A program made the translations under genes and the position numbers. A stretch of DNA of 64,000 bases from positions 111,013-175,012 of the forward strand of contig CANLYR010000004.1 in the NCBI GenBank assembly GCA_947495425.1. The letters are read 5' to 3'. Shown one piece after another: positions 9,221 to 17,779 of this stretch (position 1 is the first letter of the stretch; each line of letters starts with the position of its first letter). A model generated the notes under the pieces. The model saw only the letters and a program-made list of their open reading frames with translations. It had not been told where the DNA came from and did no database searches. Origin of the DNA: an uncultured Aquimarina sp. (lineage in GTDB: Bacteria > Bacteroidota > Bacteroidia > Flavobacteriales > Flavobacteriaceae).

Positions 9221-9841
9221 TTACTCGCAACTTTTTCTTAAGGTTTTTAAGGCGATATAAGCTTTATTTCTTACGCTTTTTATGTTTGCGAAGTCCATTA
9301 TCTCTTTAATCTCTTGATACCCGAGCTGTTCGTAAAAAAAATAATAAATCACCTCTCTTTGTCTTTGTGGGAGTTCAGCTAGAGCTCGATTCAAACGTTT
9401 TACTTTTTCATCTGTTAATTGCTTAGCAATTAGATGATACTCGTGCGAAAATGTAAAATGAAAATTATATCCTTCATCTATAGACCCGCTCCAAAATCGT
9501 TTTCTTGAAGATTTCACATATTGCAATACTTTTCTACGTATTGATTTGTATAGGTATAGCTTGATTGAGGTAGTATCTGATAATCTTTCTCGTGTTCTTC
9601 GTATGTCAATAAATAAATCCTGAATACAATCTTCGACCATACTCGTATCTTTTGAAAACTGCAACCCATAGTTATAAAGATTCTGAAAATTGGTCTTATA
9701 TATATGTATAAATGCAGATTCGTTTCCTAGTTTAAACTGTTTCCAAATATCGATATCAGCCATGTTCTTAAATGAAGATGACTCTTCTTTTTTTGGATAA
9801 CTATTGTGGCCATCTTTTAGGGGTAATTTTTTATGTATCAT
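9221..9841 (-). CDS. RNA polymerase ECF sigma factor (FecI-like)
   Basis: 206 residues. It has a sigma region 2 (FIHIYKTNFQNLYNYGLQFS, then MVEDCIQDLFIDIR) and region 4 (LPQRQREVIYYFFYEQLGYQ, followed by a helix-turn-helix with SVRNKAYIALKTLRK). There is no region 3, as expected for extracytoplasmic-function sigma factors. The first 26 residues are extra and the start could instead be the Met at 9763 (MADIDIWKQF). It probably turns on this polysaccharide locus when FecR releases it. It is separated from fecR by the GH127-like gene. Confidence 0.93.
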   Translation of the reverse strand: MIHKKLPLKDGHNSYPKKEESSSFKNMADIDIWKQFKLGNESAFIHIYKTNFQNLYNYGLQFSKDTSMVEDCIQDLFIDIRRTRERLSDTTSIKLYLYKSIRRKVLQYVKSSRKRFWSGSIDEGYNFHFTFSHEYHLIAKQLTDEKVKRLNRALAELPQRQREVIYYFFYEQLGYQEIKEIMDFANIKSVRNKAYIALKTLRKSCE

Positions 9842-9927
9842 AAGAAATGACAGTTAATCAATTATCAATATAGTAATTACTTTTTCAATATGTTAATATT
9901 TTACTAAAAACATATTTAAATACACGC

Positions 9928-10815
9928 TTAATTTCTTTTTTGAGTGGCACTCTTACATAATTTCAGAAATGCATTAGCATATCTCTCTCCCATGATCTGA
10001 ACTGATTTATGATCGAAATGATACCCATCATGTGTTGTAAGATCCTGCATATGTATTAAACTCATATTTTTATCTTCCTGAGCCGCTTCATTAAGAAGTG
10101 TATTAATTTTAGTTCTATTAATTTGATCTTGTGTATTATTCATATTTTTTCCTAATTCACCTATGATAATTGGGAGCGATTGATCTTGAATATCATTCCT
10201 AAAAGATTGCATTAGCATTGTCAATTGTTTTTTATAATCAACAACATTACCATGTTTTGCATCGTTCTCACCTTGATGCCAAAGCACTCCTTTTATTGTA
10301 CCATATTCACTCGCTAATTTTATTTTATGCTTTGTATTGGAATACAATCGTATGTTTTTTCGAATTGAATCTCCCAGCCATTGTTTTATCGATGTACCAC
10401 CGAAAGCGCAAGGTACCAAAGCAATATGGATAGAGTCACTTACATTTTTTAAGACTTCTTTTGCAAAAGATCTTGCACACCCCAATCCCATTAGTTTAGG
10501 TTGATAGTAGTGAAGTGGTGATTTTGCCATAACCAATTGATCGTCTTTTGTTATTGTTAAAATTCTTGGATTCGGAATTGTATCTTCAGGCATTACAAAA
10601 GCTCTGCCAGCCATATTGGATTGTCCTGCCAATATAAAAACCCAAAGATTATCTTTTGATGGAATCGAGTTAACGATTTCAACTTTTTTAGGAAAATTAA
10701 TTTGGTGTGGTATAGTTTTATCTATTTTAGCATGTTTTTCTTGAGACAAAACGGTGTTGGGTTGAAACATAATCAACAATAACAAACACAAATTAAAAAC
10801 TACCTTATTTTTCAT
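9928..10815 (-). CDS. SASA-domain (sialate O-acetylesterase-like) carbohydrate esterase, secreted
   Basis: 295 residues with a signal peptide (hydrophobic LCLLLLIMFQ, then VLSQE). The SGNH-type esterase motifs are clear: FILAGQSNMAG holds the nucleophile Ser, GVLWHQGEND is the third block, and DGYHFDHKS near the end supplies the Asp-His pair. This is the DUF303/SASA fold, also used by CE6 acetylxylan esterases. It probably removes O-acetyl groups from the glycan taken by the SusC/SusD pair. Its start overlaps the end of the sulfatase gene by 11 bases, so the two are translated together. Confidence 0.85.
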   Translation of the reverse strand: MKNKVVFNLCLLLLIMFQPNTVLSQEKHAKIDKTIPHQINFPKKVEIVNSIPSKDNLWVFILAGQSNMAGRAFVMPEDTIPNPRILTITKDDQLVMAKSPLHYYQPKLMGLGCARSFAKEVLKNVSDSIHIALVPCAFGGTSIKQWLGDSIRKNIRLYSNTKHKIKLASEYGTIKGVLWHQGENDAKHGNVVDYKKQLTMLMQSFRNDIQDQSLPIIIGELGKNMNNTQDQINRTKINTLLNEAAQEDKNMSLIHMQDLTTHDGYHFDHKSVQIMGERYANAFLKLCKSATQKRN

Positions 10816-12349
10816 TTATAATTGTATTCAATGATTTTTCCATTTCAACAAGTATCTCTTTTTGTTGTATCGCTAAATTTATAGATTCAGTAGGATCAGT
10901 TTCCAAATTATAAAGCTGCGGAATTGTATCAATTCCTGATTCTATTTTCTTGTCATTCTTAACCCAACTGTAGTCCTTTGTAGAAGGCATGATGTATTTC
11001 CATTTTCCATCGCGCAATCCGAAGGTATACGATTCTTCTAGCATCACCTCTCTACCTACATCTGATTTTCCTAAAATAACATCAATCATATTTTGACTAT
11101 CTAGTGAAGACATGGTATCTAAATTCAGTTTTAAAAGAGAGGCTATAGAGGTATAAATATCAACCTGACTCCAAAGTGCATGGCTTTCTTTTGGCTTTAT
11201 TTTACCGGGCCAATATGAAATAGTTGGGACTCTTGTTCCGGCTTCATAAGCGCTATATTTACCTCCACGAAAAATCCCAGATGGCTTATGTTCACCTAAT
11301 TTTTCTATGGCTTGATCTTCGTAACCATCATTAAGCACCGGACCATTATCACTCGTAAAAATAATGAGTGTATTCTTTTCAATATCTAGTGTTTTCAGTG
11401 TATTCATAATTTCTCCCACTACCCAATCCATTTGTGCAATAGCATCTCCTCTGGGGCCCATAGCACTTTTTCCTCTGAACTTAGGATTCGGCACACGCGG
11501 CACATGAATATCGTGGAAAGAAAAATAAAGGAAAAAGGGATTGCTCTTATTTTGAGCTATGAAGTGTGTTGCTTTCTCTAAAATAGTTTTACTAAGATCT
11601 TCGTCTACAATTTCAGCACGTTTACCACCACCCATAAAGCCTATTCTACTAATTCCATTAACAATAGAGCCACTATGCTGATTATCGGCTTTTTGTTTCA
11701 GTATTTCTGGGTGTGTAATCCCTGTGGGACGCTGATAAGGATTTGGCTCATTTGGATGATCTGTGAATGAAATTTCTAATGGGTCATTGATATCTAAATC
11801 TACCACCGTATGATTTTCTAGATACACGCTTGGAACTCTATCACCTGTAGAAGGAAGTAAAAAACTATAGTCAAAACCTATTTCTAATGGTCCCGGTTTT
11901 ACTTCTTCATTCCAATTCACTTGACCAGTACCTAAACCTAAATGCCATTTTCCTACTACAGCTGTAGTATAACCATTCTTTTGAAGTAGTGAAGGTAGTG
12001 TTTCTGTTCCTGGTTTAATTAATAGTGGTGCATCTCCGGGAAGTACTCTTGCATTTCTTCTGAACGCATAATTACCTGTAAGCAGAGAATATCGAGAAGG
12101 AGTACATGTGGCGGCAGTGCTATGCGCATCAGTAAATTTTACACCATTTCTTGATAAGAAATCTATATTAGGCGTCTTAACTCCTTCGGCTCCGTTAACA
12201 CCAATATCACCATATCCTAAATCATCTGCGTATAGGATAATAACATTAGGTTTTGCAAGGGTGTCAGTCCCCTTACTAGAGGTGCACGAAAAACAAACTG
12301 CGATCAAAATAATCGCAATATACATTCTTAAAACCACAGTATTTATCAT
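10805..12349 (-). CDS. Sulfatase (S1 family, formylglycine-dependent), lipoprotein
   Basis: 514 residues from the ATG at 12349; a GTG at 12367 gives a longer reading (520 residues), and another Met lies at 12325. The leader ends AVCFSC, a plausible lipobox. The catalytic signature C-T-P-S-R follows STAAT, with the Cys (residue 88 of the long reading) to be converted to formylglycine, and the metal-binding N-terminal YADDLGYGD is present. Later blocks are GKWHLG, FSFHDIHVPR and FTSDNGP. This is the type I sulfatase family. It would desulfate oligosaccharides in the periplasm or at the cell surface. It starts the locus, divergent from the S9 peptidase gene. The subfamily and linkage cannot be read from motifs alone. 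Confidence 0.93.
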   Translation of the reverse strand: MINTVVLRMYIAIILIAVCFSCTSSKGTDTLAKPNVIILYADDLGYGDIGVNGAEGVKTPNIDFLSRNGVKFTDAHSTAATCTPSRYSLLTGNYAFRRNARVLPGDAPLLIKPGTETLPSLLQKNGYTTAVVGKWHLGLGTGQVNWNEEVKPGPLEIGFDYSFLLPSTGDRVPSVYLENHTVVDLDINDPLEISFTDHPNEPNPYQRPTGITHPEILKQKADNQHSGSIVNGISRIGFMGGGKRAEIVDEDLSKTILEKATHFIAQNKSNPFFLYFSFHDIHVPRVPNPKFRGKSAMGPRGDAIAQMDWVVGEIMNTLKTLDIEKNTLIIFTSDNGPVLNDGYEDQAIEKLGEHKPSGIFRGGKYSAYEAGTRVPTISYWPGKIKPKESHALWSQVDIYTSIASLLKLNLDTMSSLDSQNMIDVILGKSDVGREVMLEESYTFGLRDGKWKYIMPSTKDYSWVKNDKKIESGIDTIPQLYNLETDPTESINLAIQQKEILVEMEKSLNTIINEK

Positions 12350-12786
12350 GTTTTTATAAAAGGTCACTAATAATACAAGATAAATCTTATGAATATGACA
12401 TCGCTATTTATAAAATATTTTAATTTTATATGTATTTTATGAAAGTACTACAGATTAAGTGGTACTTAATAGGGAATCTTACTTCAAAACTTATAAAATT
12501 AAGCCCATATCCATAAGATTCTAACTAAAAACATTAAATATAGCTTTAGTATAGATATTTCAAAACAAACCACCCCATAACACATCAGAAAGAACAACTG
12601 CATGATAGTTGATTGAAATTTTGCTGTTATAATCATTAAGAATTTAATCTTCATGTTGTACAACCAAAATAGTATACTTTATTAGTATAAAAACTACAAT
12701 TCCTAAAGCTGTTAATCTCTTCTTAAGAATATATTCCTTATTTGAGTTTATTAGTACCTTCAACAGCTTTAAAAAGGAATTTATAC
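12350..12786. other. 437-bp divergent intergenic region, no gene seen
   Basis: This AT-rich gap lies between the sulfatase (minus) and the S9 peptidase (plus). I find no convincing TAnnTTTG box on either strand, no hairpin with a T tract and no RNA gene. It should contain promoters for both directions, and the minus promoter might be read by the ECF sigma factor, whose box I cannot recognise. Confidence 0.5.
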
Positions 12787-14820
12787 ATGAAAAAAACACT
12801 CATTTTTATCTTTTCATTACTCATATATGTAGGAAAAGTAACAGCTCAGGAACAAAAGACAACATTCAAAGACCTTGACGTATTCAAACTTCAATATGCG
12901 CTAGATCCACAGATTTCTCCTAATGGAGATCAAGTTATATATCGCCGAACTAAGTTTGATATCATGCGTGATAAAAGCCAGGGAGACCTTTGGATATTAA
13001 AGGCAGATGGTTCATCTCATCGCAAACTTACTTCTCGAGAAGCTAATGAATCAGCAGCAAGATGGTCACCCAACGGAGATCGTATCGTTTTTTCGAGTAG
13101 CACAAGTGAAGGAACAGAAATCTATATGTATTGGACACAAACCGGGCAATTTGCAAAGGTATCTCAATTAGATCGTTCTCCATCGTCTATTACTTGGTCT
13201 CCCGATGGGAAACATATAGCATTCTCAATGTTGGTTCCTCAAAAATCACCTGTAATCGCTAAGTTACCTCCTAAACCAAAAGGGGCAAAATGGGCAGAGA
13301 AACCCCGTATTACAGATCGCTTAAAACACGAGGCGGATGGGCAAGGGTATCTCGAACCTGGCTTCAGTCATCTCTTTGTCATTCCTGCAGATGGAGGGGC
13401 ACCCAGACAAATTACGAAAGGTAATTTCAATCATAAAGGTAAGCTCTCTTGGTCACCAGATGGGAAGTATATTATCTTTTCAACAAATCGTAATAATGAT
13501 TGGGAACATAACTTCGTAAATAGTGAAATATATAAAGTAGACGTTTCAAAGGGAAATATAACTGCACTAACAGATCGCAATGGACCAGATTATTCGCCTA
13601 TCTTTTCTCCAGACGGCAGCAAAATCGCATTTATTAGTTATGAGGATAAAATACAAACCTACCAATTACGGCAATTGCACGTTATGAACAAAGATGGTAG
13701 CAATAAAAAATTAATAACAAGCAATTTAGATCGAAGTATAAGCAATCCAATATGGGATACCAAAGGAACCGGATTATATTTCACATATGATGATAAAGGC
13801 AATACAAAGATTGGATATACGACACTAAGCGGAAAAATCACCAAAATATCCGATAATGTAGGCGGCACATCTATTGGTAGACCATATGCAGGTGGATCGT
13901 TTAGTACCTCAAAAAATGGAACAATTGTATACACACATTCTCGCCCTGATTATCCGGCAAACATAGCCATACAAAAACCCAAAGAAAAGACACCTACACT
14001 ACTAACGCGTCTTAACAAAAATTGGCTTAGTTATAGAGAACTTGGAAAGGTTGAAGAAGTATGGTACAAATCATCGATAGACCAAAGAGATATCCAAGGA
14101 TGGATTGTGAAACCACCAAAATATGATTCCTCTAAAAAGTATCCATTATTGGTAGAAAATCACGGAGGCCCAATTTTAAACTATGGGGATCGCTTTTCTG
14201 CTGAAATGCAACTTTATGCAGCTGCCGGTTATGTAGTATTTTACCCAAACCCAAGAGGAAGCACTAGCTATGGTGAAGAATTCGGAAATTTACTCTATAA
14301 TAATTATCCGGGACAAGATTATAATGATGTGATGGATGGTGTTGATCATCTCATTAAAAAAAGCATGATTGATGAAAATCAACTCTATGTGACAGGTGGT
14401 AGCGCCGGTGGAATCATGACTGCATGGATGATAGGAAAAAACAATCGCTTCAAAGCTGCTGTAGTTGCCAAACCAGTCATGAATTGGATTAGTAAAACAC
14501 TAGTTGCCGATAATTATTATGGGTATGCTAATTATCGCTATCCCGGACAACCGTGGGAAAACATGGAAACCTATTGGAAATTTTCCCCAATCTCACTAGT
14601 AGGCAATATACAAACACCTACAATGGTTATGGTGGGTATGAATGATTTGCGCACTCCCCCATCAGAAGCTAAGCAGTTATACCATGCCCTGAAAATTAGA
14701 AAAATCGAGACTGTATTAGTAGAGATCCCAGGAGCTTACCACGGTATAGCTAAAAGACCTAGCCAATTGATAACAAAAATTGCACATACATTAGCATGGT
14801 TTGAAAAATATCGTAAATAA
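12787..14820 (+). CDS. S9 family serine peptidase (prolyl oligopeptidase-like), secreted
   Basis: 677 residues from the ATG at 12787 (MKKTLIFIFSLL); an in-frame reading from 12742 lacks a signal at its start. A signal peptide ending KVTAQE precedes a beta-propeller built of PD40 repeats (WSPNGDRIVFSSS, WSPDGKHIAFS, WSPDGKYIIFST, FSPDGSKIAFIS). A C-terminal alpha/beta hydrolase domain follows, with S539 in GGSAGG, D620 in GMNDLRTP and H652 in AYHG. These enzymes cut short peptides, often after Pro or Ala; substrate preference is not visible. It is a single transcription unit, divergent from the sulfatase. Confidence 0.94.
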   Translation: MKKTLIFIFSLLIYVGKVTAQEQKTTFKDLDVFKLQYALDPQISPNGDQVIYRRTKFDIMRDKSQGDLWILKADGSSHRKLTSREANESAARWSPNGDRIVFSSSTSEGTEIYMYWTQTGQFAKVSQLDRSPSSITWSPDGKHIAFSMLVPQKSPVIAKLPPKPKGAKWAEKPRITDRLKHEADGQGYLEPGFSHLFVIPADGGAPRQITKGNFNHKGKLSWSPDGKYIIFSTNRNNDWEHNFVNSEIYKVDVSKGNITALTDRNGPDYSPIFSPDGSKIAFISYEDKIQTYQLRQLHVMNKDGSNKKLITSNLDRSISNPIWDTKGTGLYFTYDDKGNTKIGYTTLSGKITKISDNVGGTSIGRPYAGGSFSTSKNGTIVYTHSRPDYPANIAIQKPKEKTPTLLTRLNKNWLSYRELGKVEEVWYKSSIDQRDIQGWIVKPPKYDSSKKYPLLVENHGGPILNYGDRFSAEMQLYAAAGYVVFYPNPRGSTSYGEEFGNLLYNNYPGQDYNDVMDGVDHLIKKSMIDENQLYVTGGSAGGIMTAWMIGKNNRFKAAVVAKPVMNWISKTLVADNYYGYANYRYPGQPWENMETYWKFSPISLVGNIQTPTMVMVGMNDLRTPPSEAKQLYHALKIRKIETVLVEIPGAYHGIAKRPSQLITKIAHTLAWFEKYRK

Positions 14821-14844
14821 CTTTGGTTCAAACCCTAGAGGAAT

Positions 14845-14884
14845 TTTATAAGAAAAAGCTTTAAGTTTTCGAGGCTAGTCTTGG
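14845..14884. repeat. Dispersed repeat, copy A
   Basis: This stretch (TTTATAAG through TTTTCGAGGC) resembles 63878-63918 near the right end of the window over about 40 bases, sharing an A-rich start, a TTTAAG/CTTAAG core and a TTTCGAGGC block. Both copies sit just after a stop codon. Similarity was judged by eye, with gaps. Confidence 0.4.
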
Positions 14885-14955
14885 AGTATTCAAATTTTGA
14901 TTATCGAACAATATGATCAATTTCTGTTTTAATAAGAGATACAGTCTTTAGAAAA

Positions 14956-14987
14956 GCCAAGGCAGAATCTTGAGATTCTGCCTTGGC
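14956..14987. terminator. Bidirectional terminator between convergent genes
   Basis: Arms 14956-14969 and 14974-14987 form a perfect 14-bp stem with a TTGA loop. The sequence after it is AT-rich on the plus strand (ATTATATTC), and on the minus strand it continues TTTTCTAAAG, so it can serve the S9 peptidase and the rhodanese genes that converge here. Confidence 0.75.
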
Positions 14988-15024
14988 ATTATATTCTAAC
15001 ATGTTATTATTTAAAATGATCTCA

Positions 15025-15423
15025 TCATCTTATAACTTGTTTTCCTTTAAACTTCCATTCGGTAATTCCACCATCAAGGTCATAGATCTTTTTAAATCCT
15101 GCCTCTTTCATATACGCAGAACATTTTCCGCTTCTTCCGCCTTTACCGCAATATACTGCTACCGGTTTTGATTTATCTACTTTAGCAATAAGGGCTTCAA
15201 AATTTTCATCGCTAAAATCAATATTTACTGCCCCTTCAAGATGCCCTTCAGCATATTCCTTAGGAGTTCTTACGTCAATTAATTTAACCTTACCAATAGC
15301 TAGCAATGAATCCATTTCCTCAACGGTAATGAGTTCGACTGTAGAAGAATTGCTTTCTGCCTCTTTACAACTAAATGTGGTTAAAAAAAGAAAAGCAACA
15401 AATAAAAATGATCTAAATTTCAT
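15025..15423 (-). CDS. Rhodanese-like lipoprotein
   Basis: 132 residues with a lipoprotein signal (VAFLFLTTFSC). One rhodanese domain follows, with LIDVRTPKEYAEGHLEGAVN and the catalytic Cys92 in YCGKGGRSGK. Rhodaneses pass a sulfane sulfur to a thiol acceptor such as cyanide or another protein; the physiological acceptor here is unknown. It ends the minus-strand group of rhodanese, rhodanese, redoxin and thioredoxin genes and starts 9 bases after its rhodanese neighbour, so the two are probably one transcript. A lipid anchor would put it in the periplasm. Confidence 0.9.
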   Translation of the reverse strand: MKFRSFLFVAFLFLTTFSCKEAESNSSTVELITVEEMDSLLAIGKVKLIDVRTPKEYAEGHLEGAVNIDFSDENFEALIAKVDKSKPVAVYCGKGGRSGKCSAYMKEAGFKKIYDLDGGITEWKFKGKQVIR

Positions 15424-15432
15424 ATTAAAAAA

Positions 15433-15747
15433 TTATTCCGCAGTTTCACCATCCCAATTCATGAAACCACCTATCAAATTGTATGTGGTATTAAACCCCA
15501 TTTGATTCATTAAAGTGCATGCCTGAGCACTGCGTGCACCAGAACGACAATATACATAATAATTCTTATCTTTATCTAATTTCTCTACTTCATCTAAAAA
15601 TCCTTGCCCCAAGCGAATATCGATATTTAGCATATTGGGGATGAAACCATCCTCTACTTCTTCTTCTGTTCTAACATCTAAAATTACTGCATTATGATCT
15701 TTATTGATAAGCTCTTGCCATTCTTCTTGTGTGATATCTTCTGCCAT
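15433..15747 (-). CDS. Cytoplasmic single-domain rhodanese
   Basis: 104 residues without a signal peptide. It has VILDVRTEEEVEDGFIPNML and the active-site loop VYCRSGARSA with Cys67, then NLIGGFMNWDGE near the end, matching single-domain rhodaneses that look like PspE or GlpE. It carries sulfur from thiosulfate or persulfide donors. It lies 9 bases upstream of the lipoprotein rhodanese and its own promoter would be in the 120-base gap after the redoxin gene. Confidence 0.9.
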   Translation of the reverse strand: MAEDITQEEWQELINKDHNAVILDVRTEEEVEDGFIPNMLNIDIRLGQGFLDEVEKLDKDKNYYVYCRSGARSAQACTLMNQMGFNTTYNLIGGFMNWDGETAE

Positions 15748-15870
15748 CTATACAGTGCTTTTTATTTAAATTTATACTCAATTATACTAATCTCTTTACA
15801 AATATAAGAGTCTTTTATCGATAGTGTAAAACTATCCAATCATTTATTTGTACAAAGAAAAATTTAAAAA

Positions 15871-16497
15871 TTAAGCTTTAATACTACAACCAATAGCTTT
15901 TGTAACTTCTACTGGAACTTTTTCTCCTTTCAATAGTGCGTTTACAGCATCTTCAACATATTTATTATCTGCAGCAGCAGCGTCTTTGTAGTTATTATCA
16001 ATTGCTCCAATGTATCTAACTATATTTCCTTCTTTTGTTTTTTCTAAAACATATACATGTGGAGTTTTAGTTGCTCCATATTGAGGGTATATCAATTGCC
16101 CTTCATCGAATAAATAAGGAAAAGTAAATCCTTTTTCTTTTGATCTAACCTTCATATTATCAAAACTATCATCTGGATATGCTTTTGGGTTGTTAGGGTT
16201 AATAGCAATAACAGGATAACCTTCATTCTTGAACATTTTATCTAATGCTATAATTCTATCTTCATATGCAACCGAGTACGGACAGTGATTACAAGTAAAA
16301 ATCACAATAAATCCTTTTGCATCTGTATAGTCTGATAATGAAACCAAAGTATTGTCTACATTTTTTAACTTAAAGTCCGTAGCTGCATTCCCTACGGCAT
16401 ATCCTCCTTTAGTTTCAGAAATAGAAACCTTATCAATTGCAAAAGCACTAACAGCGATCACAAGAGCTATTCCAACAAGAAATTTTAAAGTTTTCAT
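15871..16497 (-). CDS. Thioredoxin-fold redoxin with CNHC motif, exported
   Basis: 208 residues. The N-terminus (MKTLKFLVGIALVIAVSAFA) is a signal peptide. The domain starts GNAATDFKLKNVDNTLVSLSD as in AhpC/TSA redoxins and carries C69 and C72 in TCNHCPY, a thioredoxin-like active site. Later blocks (FPYLFDEGQLIYPQYGATKTPHVYV with the cis-Pro) complete the fold. It belongs to a family often annotated as thioredoxin family protein; the substrate is not known. It is part of the exported redox group with the TlpA-like gene upstream. Confidence 0.88.
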   Translation of the reverse strand: MKTLKFLVGIALVIAVSAFAIDKVSISETKGGYAVGNAATDFKLKNVDNTLVSLSDYTDAKGFIVIFTCNHCPYSVAYEDRIIALDKMFKNEGYPVIAINPNNPKAYPDDSFDNMKVRSKEKGFTFPYLFDEGQLIYPQYGATKTPHVYVLEKTKEGNIVRYIGAIDNNYKDAAAADNKYVEDAVNALLKGEKVPVEVTKAIGCSIKA

Positions 16498-16531
16498 AAA
16501 TAATAATATTATTTGTTATCCGATTTTAATT

Positions 16532-17053
16532 TTAAAGCATTTTTTTTAACTCTTTCTCTAATTCATTATAAGTAAATGATCGTTCATAGAACTTGCTCGT
16601 ATTTCCCTTATATATTATGGTAGCTGGGATAGAACCAGACCAATCCTTACTTACTTTTGGAATCCAACTATTAGCATCTGGATCATCTAGCAAAATCACC
16701 CTACTTTGTATTTTTTGTTTTCTTATAAATGGAATTAATTTACCCTCAACATGTTTTGGCAGATCTAAACTAACCAATATTACTTCTACTTCATTATCAG
16801 GATACCTACTATTTATTAATTCAAAATAAGGGAGCTCAGCAATACAAGGTTTACACCAGGTTGCCCAAAAGTTGATCACCCTAATTTTACCATCATCTAA
16901 GGCTAGTAAGGGCTCAAAATTCTCGAAATCGTATCTGGGTATTTCTACACCATTACTCTCAAAAACATCATTAGCACTGAGTGCCACTTTCTGTTCTCCT
17001 TTACAATTTGCAAGAAATAGTATAAAACCGGTGTATAAAATTAATCTCAACAT
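16532..17053 (-). CDS. TlpA-like thiol-disulfide oxidoreductase lipoprotein
   Basis: 173 residues with a lipobox (FLANC, Cys17). The thioredoxin core is INFWATWCKPCIAELPYF with C67 and C70 in CKPC, followed by VILVSLDLP and the cis-Pro block GSIPATIIY. TlpA/ResA-type proteins reduce disulfides in periplasmic proteins, for example during cytochrome c assembly. It precedes the redoxin gene by about 34 bases in the same direction, suggesting shared expression. It points away from marR. Confidence 0.9.
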   Translation of the reverse strand: MLRLILYTGFILFLANCKGEQKVALSANDVFESNGVEIPRYDFENFEPLLALDDGKIRVINFWATWCKPCIAELPYFELINSRYPDNEVEVILVSLDLPKHVEGKLIPFIRKQKIQSRVILLDDPDANSWIPKVSKDWSGSIPATIIYKGNTSKFYERSFTYNELEKELKKML

Positions 17054-17260
17054 ATTACTAAATTACCACAATCGTTAAGCAAGCAAAAGAAAATTAACAA
17101 GGTTTCTGTTTTTTTCTCAATTATTTATGGATTATTTCACAAATGTTTAGCCTAACTATATTACTTTTTCCCGGGGCAATATTACTATTTAACACCACTC
17201 AATAATCAACTTTAACAAAGAATTAATATCTATTTCAAATCAACAAAGCCTAAACTAATT

Positions 17261-17281
17261 TATATTTGTATATACAAATAT
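17261..17281 (+). promoter_or_regulatory. marR promoter overlapped by a 20-bp palindromic operator
   Basis: A TATATTTG box at 17261-17268 matches TAnnTTTG. It lies in the left half of the perfect 20-bp palindrome ATATTTGTATATACAAATAT at 17262-17281. Transcription would begin near 17275. A dimeric repressor bound here would cover the promoter, so MarR autoregulation of marR-yceI is a natural inference. No clear -33 box is seen. Confidence 0.6.
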
Positions 17282-17292
17282 TGTACAAACAA

Positions 17293-17751
17293 TTGAATAT
17301 AGAAGAAATCATAAAGACCGAAGTTGAACTCCCTCTTTCTCGCAAAGCAATAGTAAATCTTTTGTATACCGAAAATTGGGTAATGGATAAAATTAATGCC
17401 GAATTGAAGGAATTTGATATCTCTTTGCAACAATTTAATGTGCTTCGGATTCTAAAAGGTCAAAAAGGAAAACCTGCTAATCTTTCTACGATACAAGAAA
17501 GAATGGTAAACAAAATGAGTAACACCACTCGATTGGTTGATAAATTAATAAAAAAGAGGTATGTAAAAAGAGTGATTTGTCCTACGAACCGAAGAAAAGT
17601 TGAAATTACTATTACTCAGCAAGGAACAGCATTTCTAGACAAAATAAGCGACTTGATGGATACTTTTGAAAACGAAATCACATCAAACTTATCAGAAAAA
17701 GATTTGATACATCTCAATGAATTATTAAACAAATTAAGAACCACAAATTAA
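17293..17751 (+). CDS. MarR family transcriptional regulator
   Basis: About 152 residues from TTG at 17293 (Asn-Ile-Glu-Glu follows). TTG codons at 17266 and 17281 open the same frame earlier, but the first lies upstream of the predicted transcription start, so I prefer 17293. No ATG occurs until residue 40 of the longest reading, after the first helix. The winged helix is intact (QFNVLRILKGQ, NLSTIQERMVNKMSNTTRLV, CPTNRRKVEITITQQG). MarR proteins bind palindromes as dimers and usually respond to phenolic or redox signals. yceI follows after 28 bases. The palindrome at its promoter suggests self-repression. Confidence 0.85.
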   Translation: MNIEEIIKTEVELPLSRKAIVNLLYTENWVMDKINAELKEFDISLQQFNVLRILKGQKGKPANLSTIQERMVNKMSNTTRLVDKLIKKRYVKRVICPTNRRKVEITITQQGTAFLDKISDLMDTFENEITSNLSEKDLIHLNELLNKLRTTN

Positions 17752-17779
17752 TCATTAACTATTAAAATTTTCTAAAATC

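Noticed and set aside
17266..17292. TTG start of the MarR frame at 17266
   Set aside because: It lies inside the palindrome and upstream of the predicted transcript start; the later TTG at 17293 fits the family N-terminus and the promoter.
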